Source: Caulobacteraceae bacterium | Lineage (GTDB): Bacteria > Pseudomonadota > Alphaproteobacteria > Caulobacterales > Caulobacteraceae | Assembly: GCA_019748095.1 (NCBI GenBank) | Contig: JAIEQA010000013.1 | Span: forward strand, 1 to 64,000 | Reading direction: 5' to 3' | Length of the DNA: 64,000 bases | In this document: positions 44,117 to 52,845 of the stretch, one piece after another | How the letters are laid out: each line of letters opens with the position of its first letter | Position numbering within the stretch: the first letter of the stretch is position 1 | Made by a program: the position numbers and the translations under genes | Notes under the pieces: model-generated | Databases searched by the model: none | Told to the model about the DNA's origin: nothing | Seen by the model: the letters and a program-made list of their open reading frames with translations, nothing else

Positions 44117-44131
44117 TTAAGGACGTTTCAA
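44117..44131 (-). promoter_or_regulatory. CtrA-like site upstream of the shkA-like gene
   Basis: On the minus strand TTGA-N7-TTAA (followed by CC) lies about 40 bp before the kinase start, one base off the canonical TTAA-N7-TTAAC element. Cell-cycle control of a c-di-GMP-responsive kinase would be plausible; the match is a short motif only. Confidence 0.3.
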
Positions 44132-44170
44132 CCGCACGACGAACTGTCCTCAAGGCACCGGAGCGCCGCC

Positions 44171-45748
44171 TCAGAAGGTGGTCATCCCCACCGATCCGCC
44201 GCCCTGTCGTTCGAAATCGCCCTGGGCCCCGACGGTCGTGCGGCGATAGATCAGGGCCTCGGCGATGTGACGGCGCAGGACCCCGGTCGCCCCCTCCAGA
44301 TCGGCGATGGTGCGGGCCAGCCGCAGGGTGCGGGTCCAGCCCCGGGCGGTCAGCCCCCCGGCCTCGCCGGCCCGCATCAGCAGGGCCCGGCCGGGTTCGT
44401 CGGGGGTGGCGAACCGCTCCAGCACCTCGCCCGAGGCCCGGGCGTTCAGCGCCTGGGCGGGATCCAGCCCCGCCGCGCTTACCCGTTCTTCCTGCATGGC
44501 GCGGGCGACGGCGACCCGGGCCGAGGCCTCGGCCGTGCCCTCGGCGGGGCTGGGCAGGGCCATGTCGGCGGCGGTGACCGGCGGCGTCTCCACCGTCAGG
44601 TCGATGCGGTCGAACATCGGGCCGGAGATGCGGTTCTGATAGTCGCGCTGGCAGCGCGGGGCCTTGCCGCAGGCCCCCTTGCCGGCCCCGCCAAGGCCGC
44701 AGCGACAGGGATTCATGGCCGCCACCAGCTGGAACCGGGCCGGATAGCGGACATGGGCATTGGCCCGGGCCACCACGATCTCGCCCGTCTCCAGCGGGGC
44801 GCGCAGGGAATCCAGGGCCTGGGCCGAGTATTCCGGCAGTTCATCGAGGAACAGGACTCCATTGTGCGCCAGCGACGCCTCGCCGGGTTTGGCCCGCAGG
44901 CCACCACCGGTGAGGGCCGCCATGGAGGCGGAATGGTGAGGGCTGCGGAACGGCCGCTCGCGCGTCAGGGCCCCGCGCTCGATGAGGCCGGCGACCGACC
45001 AGACCATGGAGGTCTCCAGCAACTCCTGCGGGGTCAGGGGCGGCAGCAGGCCCGGCAGGCGCTGGGCCATCATCGACTTGCCCGAGCCGGGCGGACCAAC
45101 GAACAAAAGGTTGTGCCCTCCGGCGGCGGCGACCTCCAGCGCGCGTTTGGCGCTTTCCTGACCCTTGACCTCGCGCAGGTCCGGGACCGTCCCGCCTGTC
45201 CGGACGGGCCCCGGATCGGGCGGGCGCAGCACGGTCGTGCCCTTGAAATGATTGATCAACCCGATCAGCGACCGGGGGGCGAGGAGGCGGACGTCACCGG
45301 CCCATGCGGCCTCGGGCCCGTTGGCCTCGGGGCAGATCAGGCCCAGCCCCATGGCGGAGACGGCGACCGCTGCGGGCAGGGTTCCGCCCACCGGCTGGAT
45401 CCGGCCGTCCAGACCCAGTTCGCCCAGCGCCGCCCAGCCCTCCAGCCCATCGGGCTGGACCACCCCCATCGAGGCCAGCAGGGCCAGAGCAATAGGCAGG
45501 TCGAAATGGCTGCCCTCCTTGGGCAGGTCGGCGGGAGCCAGGTTGGCGATGATCCGTCTGGCCGGCAGGGCCAGGCCGATGCCGGCAAAGGCCCCCCGCA
45601 CCCGCTCACGACTCTCGGCCACGGCCTTGTCGGGCAGACCGACGATGGAAAAGATGGTCTCGCCGTCGCGGCCGACCAGCTGGACCTCAACCGTGACGCG
45701 CCGCGCCTCGACCCCCTCGAATGCCACCGTCGCGATATTGGCCAGCAT
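44171..45748 (-). CDS. comM: YifB/ComM family Mg-chelatase-like AAA+ ATPase
   Basis: This 525-residue protein has an N-terminal Lon-protease-like domain (residues ~20-170), a Walker A GPPGSGKSMMAQ, Walker B VLFLDELPEY, and a C-terminal Mg-chelatase-like lid. ComM is a hexameric helicase for branch migration in natural transformation; it is also kept in species not known to be competent. The CGLGGAGKGACGKAP Cys-rich insert is normal for the family. Confidence 0.94.
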   Translation of the reverse strand: MLANIATVAFEGVEARRVTVEVQLVGRDGETIFSIVGLPDKAVAESRERVRGAFAGIGLALPARRIIANLAPADLPKEGSHFDLPIALALLASMGVVQPDGLEGWAALGELGLDGRIQPVGGTLPAAVAVSAMGLGLICPEANGPEAAWAGDVRLLAPRSLIGLINHFKGTTVLRPPDPGPVRTGGTVPDLREVKGQESAKRALEVAAAGGHNLLFVGPPGSGKSMMAQRLPGLLPPLTPQELLETSMVWSVAGLIERGALTRERPFRSPHHSASMAALTGGGLRAKPGEASLAHNGVLFLDELPEYSAQALDSLRAPLETGEIVVARANAHVRYPARFQLVAAMNPCRCGLGGAGKGACGKAPRCQRDYQNRISGPMFDRIDLTVETPPVTAADMALPSPAEGTAEASARVAVARAMQEERVSAAGLDPAQALNARASGEVLERFATPDEPGRALLMRAGEAGGLTARGWTRTLRLARTIADLEGATGVLRRHIAEALIYRRTTVGAQGDFERQGGGSVGMTTF

Positions 45749-45814
45749 GGGTTCGTTCCCCGCCCGAAACGGAACGAACCATGAACTTGACTGGGGCGAA
45801 TTGCAAGACCGGCG

Positions 45815-46765
45815 TTATGCGGGCCGGGCCCGCTTGGCCTCGATCACGTCCCACAGCAGGGCGGCGGCGTCGACGCCGGTGAATTCCTTCAGCTGGACCG
45901 CCCCGGTCGGGGAGGTGACGTTGATCTCGGTCAGATAGTCGCCGATCACGTCGATGCCGACAAACAGGAGGCCCCGCGCCTTCAGCTCCGGGCCGATGAT
46001 GGCGCAGATTTCCAGATCGCGGGCGGTCAGGCCGACCGGGGCAGCGGTGCCGCCGACCCGCAGGTTTGAGCGGACCTGACCCTCGGCCGGGACACGGTTG
46101 ATGGCCCCGACGGGCTCGCCGTCGATCAGGATGATGCGCTTGTCGCCCTTCGACACGGCGGGGATGAATTTCTGGATCACCAGCGGGTCGCGCGAACCGC
46201 TCATATGGATCTCGATCAGGGCTTCCAGATTGGGATCGCCGGCCTTCAGCCGCACCACCCCCGAGCCGGCCGCCCCGTGCAGGGGCTTCAGCACGACATC
46301 GCCATGGCGGTCGTGGAAGTCGACGAGGGCGACCGGGTCCGAACTGATCAGGGTCGGGGGCTGGACGCCGTCGAACCGCGTGGCGAACAGTTTTTCCGGC
46401 GCCGAGCGGACCTCGGCCGGGTCATTGACCACCAGGGTGCGGGGATGGACCGTCTCCAGCAGATAGGTGGCGGTGACATAGGCCATGTCGAAGGGCGGGT
46501 CCTGGCGCATCAGGATGACGTCGACATCGCGCCCGAGGTCCAGCCGGACCTCCTCGCCAAAGCTCACATGGTCGCCGACCACGGGTCGCAGGGTGACGGG
46601 CCGGGCGCGGCAGGACAGGCTTCCGTCCTCCAGCGCCAGGGTGCGGAAATCATGAACCCACAGGGCGTGACCGCGCGCCTGGGCCTCCAGCGCCAGGAAG
46701 AAGGTGGTGTCGGAGGCGATGTTGACCCCTTCGAGGGGATCCATCTGGAGGGCGACCTTGAGCAT
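45815..46765 (-). CDS. gshB: glutathione synthase GshB
   Basis: This 316-residue ATP-grasp ligase joins gamma-glutamylcysteine and glycine. Signs are the start [60 protein letters not shown] and the metal-binding EINVTSPTG. Length is normal. gshA is not adjacent. Confidence 0.96.
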   Translation of the reverse strand: MLKVALQMDPLEGVNIASDTTFFLALEAQARGHALWVHDFRTLALEDGSLSCRARPVTLRPVVGDHVSFGEEVRLDLGRDVDVILMRQDPPFDMAYVTATYLLETVHPRTLVVNDPAEVRSAPEKLFATRFDGVQPPTLISSDPVALVDFHDRHGDVVLKPLHGAAGSGVVRLKAGDPNLEALIEIHMSGSRDPLVIQKFIPAVSKGDKRIILIDGEPVGAINRVPAEGQVRSNLRVGGTAAPVGLTARDLEICAIIGPELKARGLLFVGIDVIGDYLTEINVTSPTGAVQLKEFTGVDAAALLWDVIEAKRARPA

Positions 46766-46852
46766 GGAGGATGTCCGCGACCTGAAAGGGAGTGGGGTCG
46801 GTAATGGGCGGGCACCGACGGTGCCGCAAGGGCGGGCGGCACGCGGGGGGGC

Positions 46853-47698
46853 CTAATTGAGCTGCATCCGCAGCCGGTCGGTGGAGACATGGCTGCCCGG
46901 ATCGTCCTGGCCGGCGACGGCGCGGGCCCGGGCCAGCGCCTCAAGGGCCCCGTTGAGGGCCCCCTGCTTCTCCCGCGCGGCGGCGACGTCCAGCCACGGG
47001 CGGTGATCCAGCGGATCGAGCAGGGCGCGGCGCAGGGCCGAACGCTCGGCACAGGGATAGTCCCCGCTCTTGATGGCGCGGCTGAACAGCACATTCTGCA
47101 GCCGGATCAGGGCGTGGCGGTCCGGGACCGGAGCCATGAGGACGTCCAGCCGATCCGCCACATGCGGCGTCAGGCCGGCCAACAGGGCCCGGCGGGTCAG
47201 TTCGGACGGCATGACGGGGCGGCCCTGACTGAAGGGGTCCAGCGCCACGGGCCCGACCGGGGTCTCGACCCGCAGGAGGAAATGATTGGGGAAGTCGACG
47301 CCGCGCGCCGAGATCCCGGCCCGCCGGGCGGCGTCCAGATAGAAGATCGCCAGCGCCGACGAGAGCCCGCGACGACGTTCCGCCACCGCGATCACATCCG
47401 TGTTGGCCGCAGCCCCATGGGTCAGGAGGTCGCCGTCCAGCCGGAGATCGGCCGCCATGGTCTCGGCCAGCGCATCATCGGGGCTTTCGGTCCGGATCCG
47501 CTCGGCCAGTCGCTCGGCAGCAGCAGCCGCGAACTGGCGCACCGGGGTGGTGTCGCGCAGCGGAATGTCGTGGATGGCGCAGGCGATGGCCGCCTCAAGC
47601 AGCGGAAAGTCGTCATCATCGGCCTGTCCAGCCTGTTCCAGGATGGCTTCTGCCTCCTCGCGCGTCACCGTGGCGTCCCCCGACGGGCGGTCCGCCAC
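46853..47698 (-). CDS. SirB1 family protein
   Basis: This 281-residue protein has the transglutaminase-like SirB1 fold: RRGLSSALAIFYLDAARRAGISARGVDFPNHFLLRVETPVGPVALDPFSQG, then a C-terminal TPR-like part. The role is unknown; catalytic Cys of true transglutaminases is absent. It lies in a same-strand run with yraN and rsmI. Confidence 0.87.
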   Translation of the reverse strand: MADRPSGDATVTREEAEAILEQAGQADDDDFPLLEAAIACAIHDIPLRDTTPVRQFAAAAAERLAERIRTESPDDALAETMAADLRLDGDLLTHGAAANTDVIAVAERRRGLSSALAIFYLDAARRAGISARGVDFPNHFLLRVETPVGPVALDPFSQGRPVMPSELTRRALLAGLTPHVADRLDVLMAPVPDRHALIRLQNVLFSRAIKSGDYPCAERSALRRALLDPLDHRPWLDVAAAREKQGALNGALEALARARAVAGQDDPGSHVSTDRLRMQLN

Positions 47699-47710
47699 AC
47701 CGGTGGGAAC

Positions 47711-48118
47711 CTACAGGTCGCGACGATGGCGCGGAATTCGACCGGGTGCCAGCGCCACCATGTCCAGTCGCAGGCGAAGGCCCGCCAGACCGGGTCTTTG
47801 GCGCAACAGTGCGGCCCCCGCCGTGCGCAGACGCTCGCGCTGGACCGGATCGACCGCCATCAGGGCGGCGTCCATCGTCGCGCGTCGCTTGACCTCGACC
47901 ACGACCAGGGCGGTGCCATGACGCGCGAGGATGTCGATCTCCACGCCCCGGGTCTTCAGCCGGAAAGCCAGCAGCTGGTAGCCCTTGAGCATCAGCCAGG
48001 CGGCGGCGAGCCATTCCGCTCCATGCCCCTCCCGAAAGGCGCGTCCACCCAGCGCCTGCCGCCACGGGGCCCGGGCCTTGGCCGGGCGCACCGGCGCGCG
48101 GACGCGGGGCGGTTTCAT
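47711..48118 (-). CDS. yraN: YraN family (UPF0102) endonuclease-like protein
   Basis: This 135-residue protein has the PD-(D/E)XK-like core: GRAFREGHGAEWLAAAWLMLKGYQLLAFRLKTRGVEIDILARHGTALVVVEVKRR. YraN is predicted to be a nuclease; activity is not firmly shown. Its start overlaps the end of rsmI by 4 bp, the common rsmI-yraN pairing. Confidence 0.92.
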   Translation of the reverse strand: MKPPRVRAPVRPAKARAPWRQALGGRAFREGHGAEWLAAAWLMLKGYQLLAFRLKTRGVEIDILARHGTALVVVEVKRRATMDAALMAVDPVQRERLRTAGAALLRQRPGLAGLRLRLDMVALAPGRIPRHRRDL

Positions 48119-48990
48119 CCCCGGCCCTGAAGCTCCAGCGCGCGGCGGTAGAGGGCCTTGCGCGGCAGGTCCAGAGCGCCGGCCACCTCGGACGCCGCCT
48201 CGCCGGTCGGCAGGCGGGTGAGCGCCTCGGCCAGGGCCGCGTCGGCATCGGCGGCACTGGCGGTCTCGACCTCTCCGGGACCGATGACGATGACGATTTC
48301 GCCCTTCGGTCCGTCGCAGCGCGGGTCGACGGCGAGCTCGGCCAGGGTGCCGCGCACAGCCTCTTCGTACAGTTTGGTCAGTTCGCGGGTCACGGCGGCG
48401 GGCCGGGGGCCCAGCACCTCGGCCATGTCGGCGAGGCTGGCGGCCAGACGCGGGCCGCTTTCGAAGAAGACCAGGGTCTGGCGCGCCGTCTTCACCTCGG
48501 CCAGGGCCGTCTTTCGCGCGCCGGATTTGACCGGCAGGAAGCCGGCGAAAAGGAACCGGTCGGACGGCTGGCCGGCGATGCAGAGGGCCGCCAGCAGGCT
48601 GGAGGCCCCCGGGACCGGATGGACAGGCAGGCCGGCGGCGATGAAGGCGCGGGCCACGACGAAGCCGGGGTCCGAGATCACCGGCGTCCCGGCGTCGGAC
48701 ACCAGGGCCACGACCTGACCCTCCCGGACGCGGGCGATGGCCAGTTCGGCGGCGCGCGCCGAGGCATGGTCGTCGCAGCGCTCCAGCTTCGCCTTCAGAC
48801 CATAGGCGGCCAGAAGCTTGGCGGTGACCCGGGTGTCCTCGGCCAGCACCAGATCGGCGGCCGCCAGCACATCCAGCGCCCGCAGGGTCATGTCCCGCAG
48901 GTTCCCGATCGGGGTCGCAACCAGATACAGGCCCGCCGAGACCGGCCGGGGGGGCGGGGCAGTGGGGGGAAAGGGGCCGGGCTCACTCAT
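48115..48990 (-). CDS. rsmI: 16S rRNA (cytidine1402-2'-O)-methyltransferase RsmI
   Basis: This 291-residue tetrapyrrole-methylase-fold enzyme methylates C1402 in the ribosomal P site. Signs: LYLVATPIGNLRDMTLRAL, LAEDTRVTAKLL, LVSDAGTPVISDPGF and the FFESGPRLAASLADM segment. It is followed by yraN in the usual order. Confidence 0.95.
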   Translation of the reverse strand: MSEPGPFPPTAPPPRPVSAGLYLVATPIGNLRDMTLRALDVLAAADLVLAEDTRVTAKLLAAYGLKAKLERCDDHASARAAELAIARVREGQVVALVSDAGTPVISDPGFVVARAFIAAGLPVHPVPGASSLLAALCIAGQPSDRFLFAGFLPVKSGARKTALAEVKTARQTLVFFESGPRLAASLADMAEVLGPRPAAVTRELTKLYEEAVRGTLAELAVDPRCDGPKGEIVIVIGPGEVETASAADADAALAEALTRLPTGEAASEVAGALDLPRKALYRRALELQGRG

Positions 48991-49042
48991 GACCCGACCG
49001 TGCCACAGTCGGCCGTCGGGGCGAAGGGCGGGCGGGAGGCGG

Positions 49043-50206
49043 TCATGTCAGCAGGGCCTTGAGGACGGCGTCGAGCACCGGCCGGCCGGTGCGGCTCGCC
49101 GCGATCCGGCCACCGGCGAGGTCAAGGAAGCCGTCGGCGATCAGGCCGGCCAAGGGTTCGGTGTCCGGCACAAGGCCGAGGGCACCGGCCACCGACAGGG
49201 GGATGCCTTCCACGGTGCGCAGGCCCAGCAGCAGCCGCTCCTCGGCCGCGCCGCGCGGGTCCAGTCGCTCCTGTTCAGCCCATGGCGTGCCCGCAGCGAC
49301 GCCCGCGACATAGTCCCCGATCCGGCGGTGGGCGACGGTGGCGGTGCGGACGCTGTCCAGGGTCAGCCGTCCGTGCGCCCCGGGCCCGACCCCGACATAG
49401 TCGCCGCCGCGCCAGACGTGCAGATTGTGGGCCGAGCGGGCGGCGACGTTGCGCGCGTGATTGGAGACCTCATAGGCCTCGAAGCCCGCTGCCTCGAGCA
49501 CGGCTTGCGTCGCCTCATAGAGGTCGGCGGCGGTGTCTTCATCCGGGGGCACCAGGCCACCCCGGGCGACGGCCCGTTCGAACGCCGTGCCGGGGGCGAT
49601 GGTCAGCTGGTACGGCGAGATGTGTTCGAAACCGAGGCTGAGCGCCTCCTCGAGCGCCGCGCGCCATCCGGCCACGGTCTGGCCCGGAAGGGCGTGGATC
49701 AGGTCGATCGACAGCCGGTCGAACACCGAGGCGGCCACAGCGATGGCGCGCCGGGCCTCGGCGGCCGAATGGTTGCGGCCCAGCAGGGCCAGCTCGGCGT
49801 CATCCAGCGACTGGACCCCCAGTGACAGGCGGTTGACGCCCGCGTCGCGCAGGGCCGCGAAATGGGCCGCCTCGGCGTCGGTCGGATTGGCCTCCAGGGT
49901 GATCTCGACGGGTCCGGCGGCGGGGAAGAGGGCGCGGGCACGGGCAATGACGGTGGAGACGTCCTCGGCCTGCATCAGGGAGGGCGTACCCCCGCCGAGA
50001 AAGATGGAGGCCAGGGGGCGTGGGCCCAGAAGCGCGGCCTGGGCCTCGAGATCACACAGAATGGCGTCGACCAGGACCGCCTGCTCCTGACGCCAGCCCC
50101 GGTCGCGGACGACATTGAAGTCGCAATAGGGGCAGATCCGGGCGCAGTAGGGCCAGTGGACATAGACGGCGACCGCATCGGCCGGCTCCGTCGCCAGATC
50201 AGTCAA
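49043..50206 (-). CDS. hemW: radical SAM haem chaperone HemW
   Basis: This 387-residue radical SAM protein has the iron-sulfur motif CARICPYC (C-x3-C-x2-C) after YVHWPY, the GGGTPS segment and EITLEANPTD. HemW binds haem and delivers it to respiratory enzymes; older annotation calls it HemN-like. Its start overlaps the rdgB stop by 8 bp, so the two are translated together. Confidence 0.94.
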   Translation of the reverse strand: MTDLATEPADAVAVYVHWPYCARICPYCDFNVVRDRGWRQEQAVLVDAILCDLEAQAALLGPRPLASIFLGGGTPSLMQAEDVSTVIARARALFPAAGPVEITLEANPTDAEAAHFAALRDAGVNRLSLGVQSLDDAELALLGRNHSAAEARRAIAVAASVFDRLSIDLIHALPGQTVAGWRAALEEALSLGFEHISPYQLTIAPGTAFERAVARGGLVPPDEDTAADLYEATQAVLEAAGFEAYEVSNHARNVAARSAHNLHVWRGGDYVGVGPGAHGRLTLDSVRTATVAHRRIGDYVAGVAAGTPWAEQERLDPRGAAEERLLLGLRTVEGIPLSVAGALGLVPDTEPLAGLIADGFLDLAGGRIAASRTGRPVLDAVLKALLT

Positions 50207-50801
50207 TGAGCGCGGCCTTCAGCATCGCAAAGGCCCGGCTGCGGTGGCTGAGGCTGTCCTTCAGGACCGGATCCATCTCGCCAAAGGTCAGATCATGCCC
50301 GTCGGGGATGAAGATCGGGTCATAGCCGAACCCCCGATGGCCCCGGGCCGGGAAGGTGACCATGCCGTCGACCCGGCCCTCCACGACGACGCACGGGCCG
50401 TCGGGCCAGGCGACAGCGAGGGCGGAGGTGAACCAGGCCGAACGGTCACTGGCCCCCAGATCCTCCAGACGGGTCTCGATCTTGGCCATGGCGGCGTTGA
50501 AATCCCGCTCCGGGCCGCCCCAGCGGGCCGAAAAGATGCCCGGGGCCCCGTCCAGGGCGGTGACTGACAGGCCGGAGTCGTCCGCCAGCGAGACCTCGCC
50601 CGAAAACTGGGCGGCATGGCGCGCCTTCAGCATGGCGTTGCCGACAAATGTGGTCTCGGTTTCTGCGGGTTCGGGCAAATTCAGCTCCCCTGCGGTGACG
50701 ACGGTGTAATGTCCGTCCAGCAGGGCGTGGATTTCGCGGGCCTTTCCGGCGTTGTGGGTCGCGGCCACCAGACGCATCCCCTTGATAAGTCTCAACTTCA
50801 T
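50199..50801 (-). CDS. rdgB: RdgB/HAM1 family non-canonical purine NTP pyrophosphatase
   Basis: This 200-residue house-cleaning enzyme hydrolyses dITP/XTP. It has VAATHNAGKAREI, the metal motif ETETTFVGNAMLKARHAA, LADDSGLSVTALDGAPGIFSARW and GFGYDPIFIP. I keep the start at 50801 although an internal ATG at 50777 also fits, since alphaproteobacterial relatives have a similar short leader. rph is not adjacent. Confidence 0.95.
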   Translation of the reverse strand: MKLRLIKGMRLVAATHNAGKAREIHALLDGHYTVVTAGELNLPEPAETETTFVGNAMLKARHAAQFSGEVSLADDSGLSVTALDGAPGIFSARWGGPERDFNAAMAKIETRLEDLGASDRSAWFTSALAVAWPDGPCVVVEGRVDGMVTFPARGHRGFGYDPIFIPDGHDLTFGEMDPVLKDSLSHRSRAFAMLKAALID

Positions 50802-50841
50802 CCGCGCTCACGCCCGTGAAACATTTCATTGCCTAAGTTTA

Positions 50842-50858
50842 ATATCGTTAAACGATAT
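50842..50858. promoter_or_regulatory. AT-rich 17-bp palindrome upstream of rdgB
   Basis: ATATCGTT-A-AACGATAT is a perfect dyad in an unusually AT-rich stretch between rdgB and the divergent short membrane gene. Position suggests an operator or a shared promoter element. Confidence 0.45.
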
Positions 50859-51009
50859 GTAACGTGACGAACCCGCCTGCACGTCCTATCTATGATCTCA
50901 AGAACGGCAGCCACAACGTTCCCCGGATTGATCGAAAGCGAACAATCTGAACCCCGTGGAACATGAAGACGGGCACAAATGACCCGCCTCAGGATCGAAG
51001 GATAGAACG

Positions 51010-51126
51010 ATGCACACGATGAACGTCTCGATGATGATGGACAAGGTCGGCACCGTGGTGATCAACGCCGCCCTGCTCGCCGCCCTGCCGACCGCCCTGG
51101 TCGCCATCCTGGTCCAGTCCTTCTAG
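51010..51126 (+). CDS. 38-residue single-pass membrane peptide
   Basis: A short frame encodes a Met-rich start (MHTMNVSMMMDKVG) and one hydrophobic helix (VINAALLAALPTALVAILV) before a QSF end. A GAAGGA ribosome-binding site lies 6-8 bases upstream, and an AT-rich promoter-like region precedes it, which together support translation. No family is recognised; it is smaller than most annotated genes and may be missed by automatic callers. Toxin-like or membrane-regulatory peptides have this shape, but nothing shows that here. Confidence 0.5.
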   Translation: MHTMNVSMMMDKVGTVVINAALLAALPTALVAILVQSF

Positions 51127-51259
51127 GACGGGACGCACCGGCCTGCGAAGGCGCTCACCCCTCGGGGCGACGATTTCGACGGCCCCTTGTCAGACACCAC
51201 CGTCGCTGACACAGCGAGGCCAGCGGGCCGAGCGGCAGCGACGGGCGAAAAAGAGGCTT

Positions 51260-51289
51260 TTGCCACTTGATGAAGTTCGCGATCTATAA
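51260..51289 (+). promoter_or_regulatory. sigma-70-type promoter for the DUF2975 gene
   Basis: TTGCCA (51260-51265) and CTATAA (51284-51289) are 18 bp apart, about 70 bp before the DUF2975 start. The -10 box is one of the best in the window. Confidence 0.45.
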
Positions 51290-51358
51290 GGCTGCGTCGG
51301 GGTTCGCCGGACCCCGCGCGGCCATCGCGGCCTGATCCCTCCCCGGCCGAGTCCGCCG

Positions 51359-51952
51359 ATGCCCCTGAACCGGCCCGACCTGCGACTGCCCGGCCTGCCC
51401 AGCAGCATCCGCGCGCCGTTCCGCACCCTCGGGCCTGGATCGGTTTCCAGCCTGCTGAAGATCGCGCTGGACGTGGCCTATGTGCTGCTGATGATCATTA
51501 CAGCGGTGCTGCTGCTGGCCTTCCTGGCCTCGATCTTCATTCCGCTGGCCAATCTGAACATTACCGTCTCGAACGACGAGGGAGGCCGCCAACAGGCCCT
51601 CACCCGCCCCCTCCTGCTGTTCGGCATCGGGGCCCTGACCGCCTATTTCGGTGGGTTTCTGCTCATCCTGCGAAATCTGCGAATGATCTTCCGAACCTTG
51701 ACGATCGGCGATCCGTTCCGCCCGGAGAATGTGCGCCGCCTGCGCCAGATCGGGCTGATCCTGGCCATTGTGACCGGGGGCGTCTGGGTCGCCCAGGGTC
51801 TGGTCGCCGCCCGTCTGGCCCCCGGCGTGATGGATTCCCAGGGTACCGGCGAGCTTCTGACCCCGATCTTTTCCGTCCTCGTGGTTTTCGTCCTGGCCGA
51901 GGTGTTCCGGGAGGGTGCACGTCTGCGTCGGGAATCAGAGCTGACGATATGA
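51359..51952 (+). CDS. DUF2975 membrane protein
   Basis: This 197-residue protein has four predicted helices (VAYVLLMIITAVLLLAFLA, LLLFGIGALTAYFGGFLLI, IGLILAIVTGGVWVAQGLV and LTPIFSVLVVFVLAEVF), with the DUF2975 signature GDPFRPENVRRLRQIG. DUF2975 proteins are usually next to a small Cro/YozG-type regulator, as here. Function is unknown. Confidence 0.88.
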   Translation: MPLNRPDLRLPGLPSSIRAPFRTLGPGSVSSLLKIALDVAYVLLMIITAVLLLAFLASIFIPLANLNITVSNDEGGRQQALTRPLLLFGIGALTAYFGGFLLILRNLRMIFRTLTIGDPFRPENVRRLRQIGLILAIVTGGVWVAQGLVAARLAPGVMDSQGTGELLTPIFSVLVVFVLAEVFREGARLRRESELTI

Positions 51953-52019
51953 CAAACGCCCCCTCAATCTGCCATATCGGGGCCGCTGCGGCGAACGATC
52001 GCGCGATCCGGAAACCCTG

Positions 52020-52259
52020 ATGGCCATTCGTGTGCAGCTGGACAGAATTCTGGTCGAACGGCGCATGTCGTTGACCGAACTGGCCGACCGGGTCGGGGTG
52101 ACCCTGGCCAATCTGTCGATCCTCAAGACCGGCAAGGCCCGGGCCGTGCGATTTTCCACCCTGTATGCCCTGTGCCGGGAACTGAACTGTCAGCCGGGCG
52201 ATCTGCTGGTGTTCGAGCCTGGCCCGCCGGAGCCGGACACCGACGGCGAAGACACCTGA
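52020..52259 (+). CDS. small HTH (Cro/YozG-like) transcriptional regulator
   Basis: This 79-residue protein is a single helix-turn-helix: IRVQLDRILVERRMSLTELADRVGVTLANLSILKTGKARAVRFSTLYALCRELNCQPGDLLVF. It matches the regulators found with DUF2975 genes and presumably controls that pair. A 67-bp spacer separates the two genes. Confidence 0.92.
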   Translation: MAIRVQLDRILVERRMSLTELADRVGVTLANLSILKTGKARAVRFSTLYALCRELNCQPGDLLVFEPGPPEPDTDGEDT

Positions 52260-52263
52260 GACT

Positions 52264-52845
52264 GTGGCACGCCGCCCGCCGCCCGATCTGACGACCGAGG
52301 ACCGCCGCATCTGGGCCCGGGTGTCCGGCTCGGTCACCCCGCCGAAGATGCGCAAGGCCGCGCGCGTGACGCCCGGAGCCATCCTGCCGGACGAGCCCCT
52401 GAAACCCGAGACGATCAAGGCCGCACCGCGACTGCCGATCCCCGGCAAGCCGAAGATCTCGACGAAGATCCGGGCCGCTGCGCCGGCCGCGCCGAAGGCC
52501 GCGCACGCCCCGGCCCGATCCGCGCCCGAGGAACTGGAGCCCCGTCGCCAGCGCCGGCTGTCGCGGGAGCGCGATCCCATCGAGGCCTCGATCGACCTGC
52601 ACGGCTTTGGCCGGTTCGAGGCCGAGGATCAGCTGCGCGCCTTCCTGACCCAGTCCCAGGCCCGGGGGCTGCGGGCGGTGCTGGTGGTCACGGGGCAGGG
52701 CAGGCGCGGCGGCGGCGTCATCCGCGCCTCGATTCACGAATGGCTGCAGGGCCATGCCCTGAGGGGCGTGGTCTCCGGCTTCGCCATGGCCCACCGCCGC
52801 CACGGTGGAGACGGGGCCATCTATGTCACCCTGAGGGCGCGCTAG
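52264..52845 (+). CDS. Smr domain protein
   Basis: This 193-residue protein begins at a GTG 4 bp after the HTH stop. After a basic, proline-rich N-terminus, the Smr domain (residues ~100-190) has DLHGFGRFEAEDQLRAFL and VVTGQGRRGGGVIRASIHEWL. Smr domains nick nucleic acids or act in ribosome rescue; no MutS part is present. It converges with and overlaps the adenosine kinase gene by 4 bp. Confidence 0.9.
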   Translation: MARRPPPDLTTEDRRIWARVSGSVTPPKMRKAARVTPGAILPDEPLKPETIKAAPRLPIPGKPKISTKIRAAAPAAPKAAHAPARSAPEELEPRRQRRLSRERDPIEASIDLHGFGRFEAEDQLRAFLTQSQARGLRAVLVVTGQGRRGGGVIRASIHEWLQGHALRGVVSGFAMAHRRHGGDGAIYVTLRAR

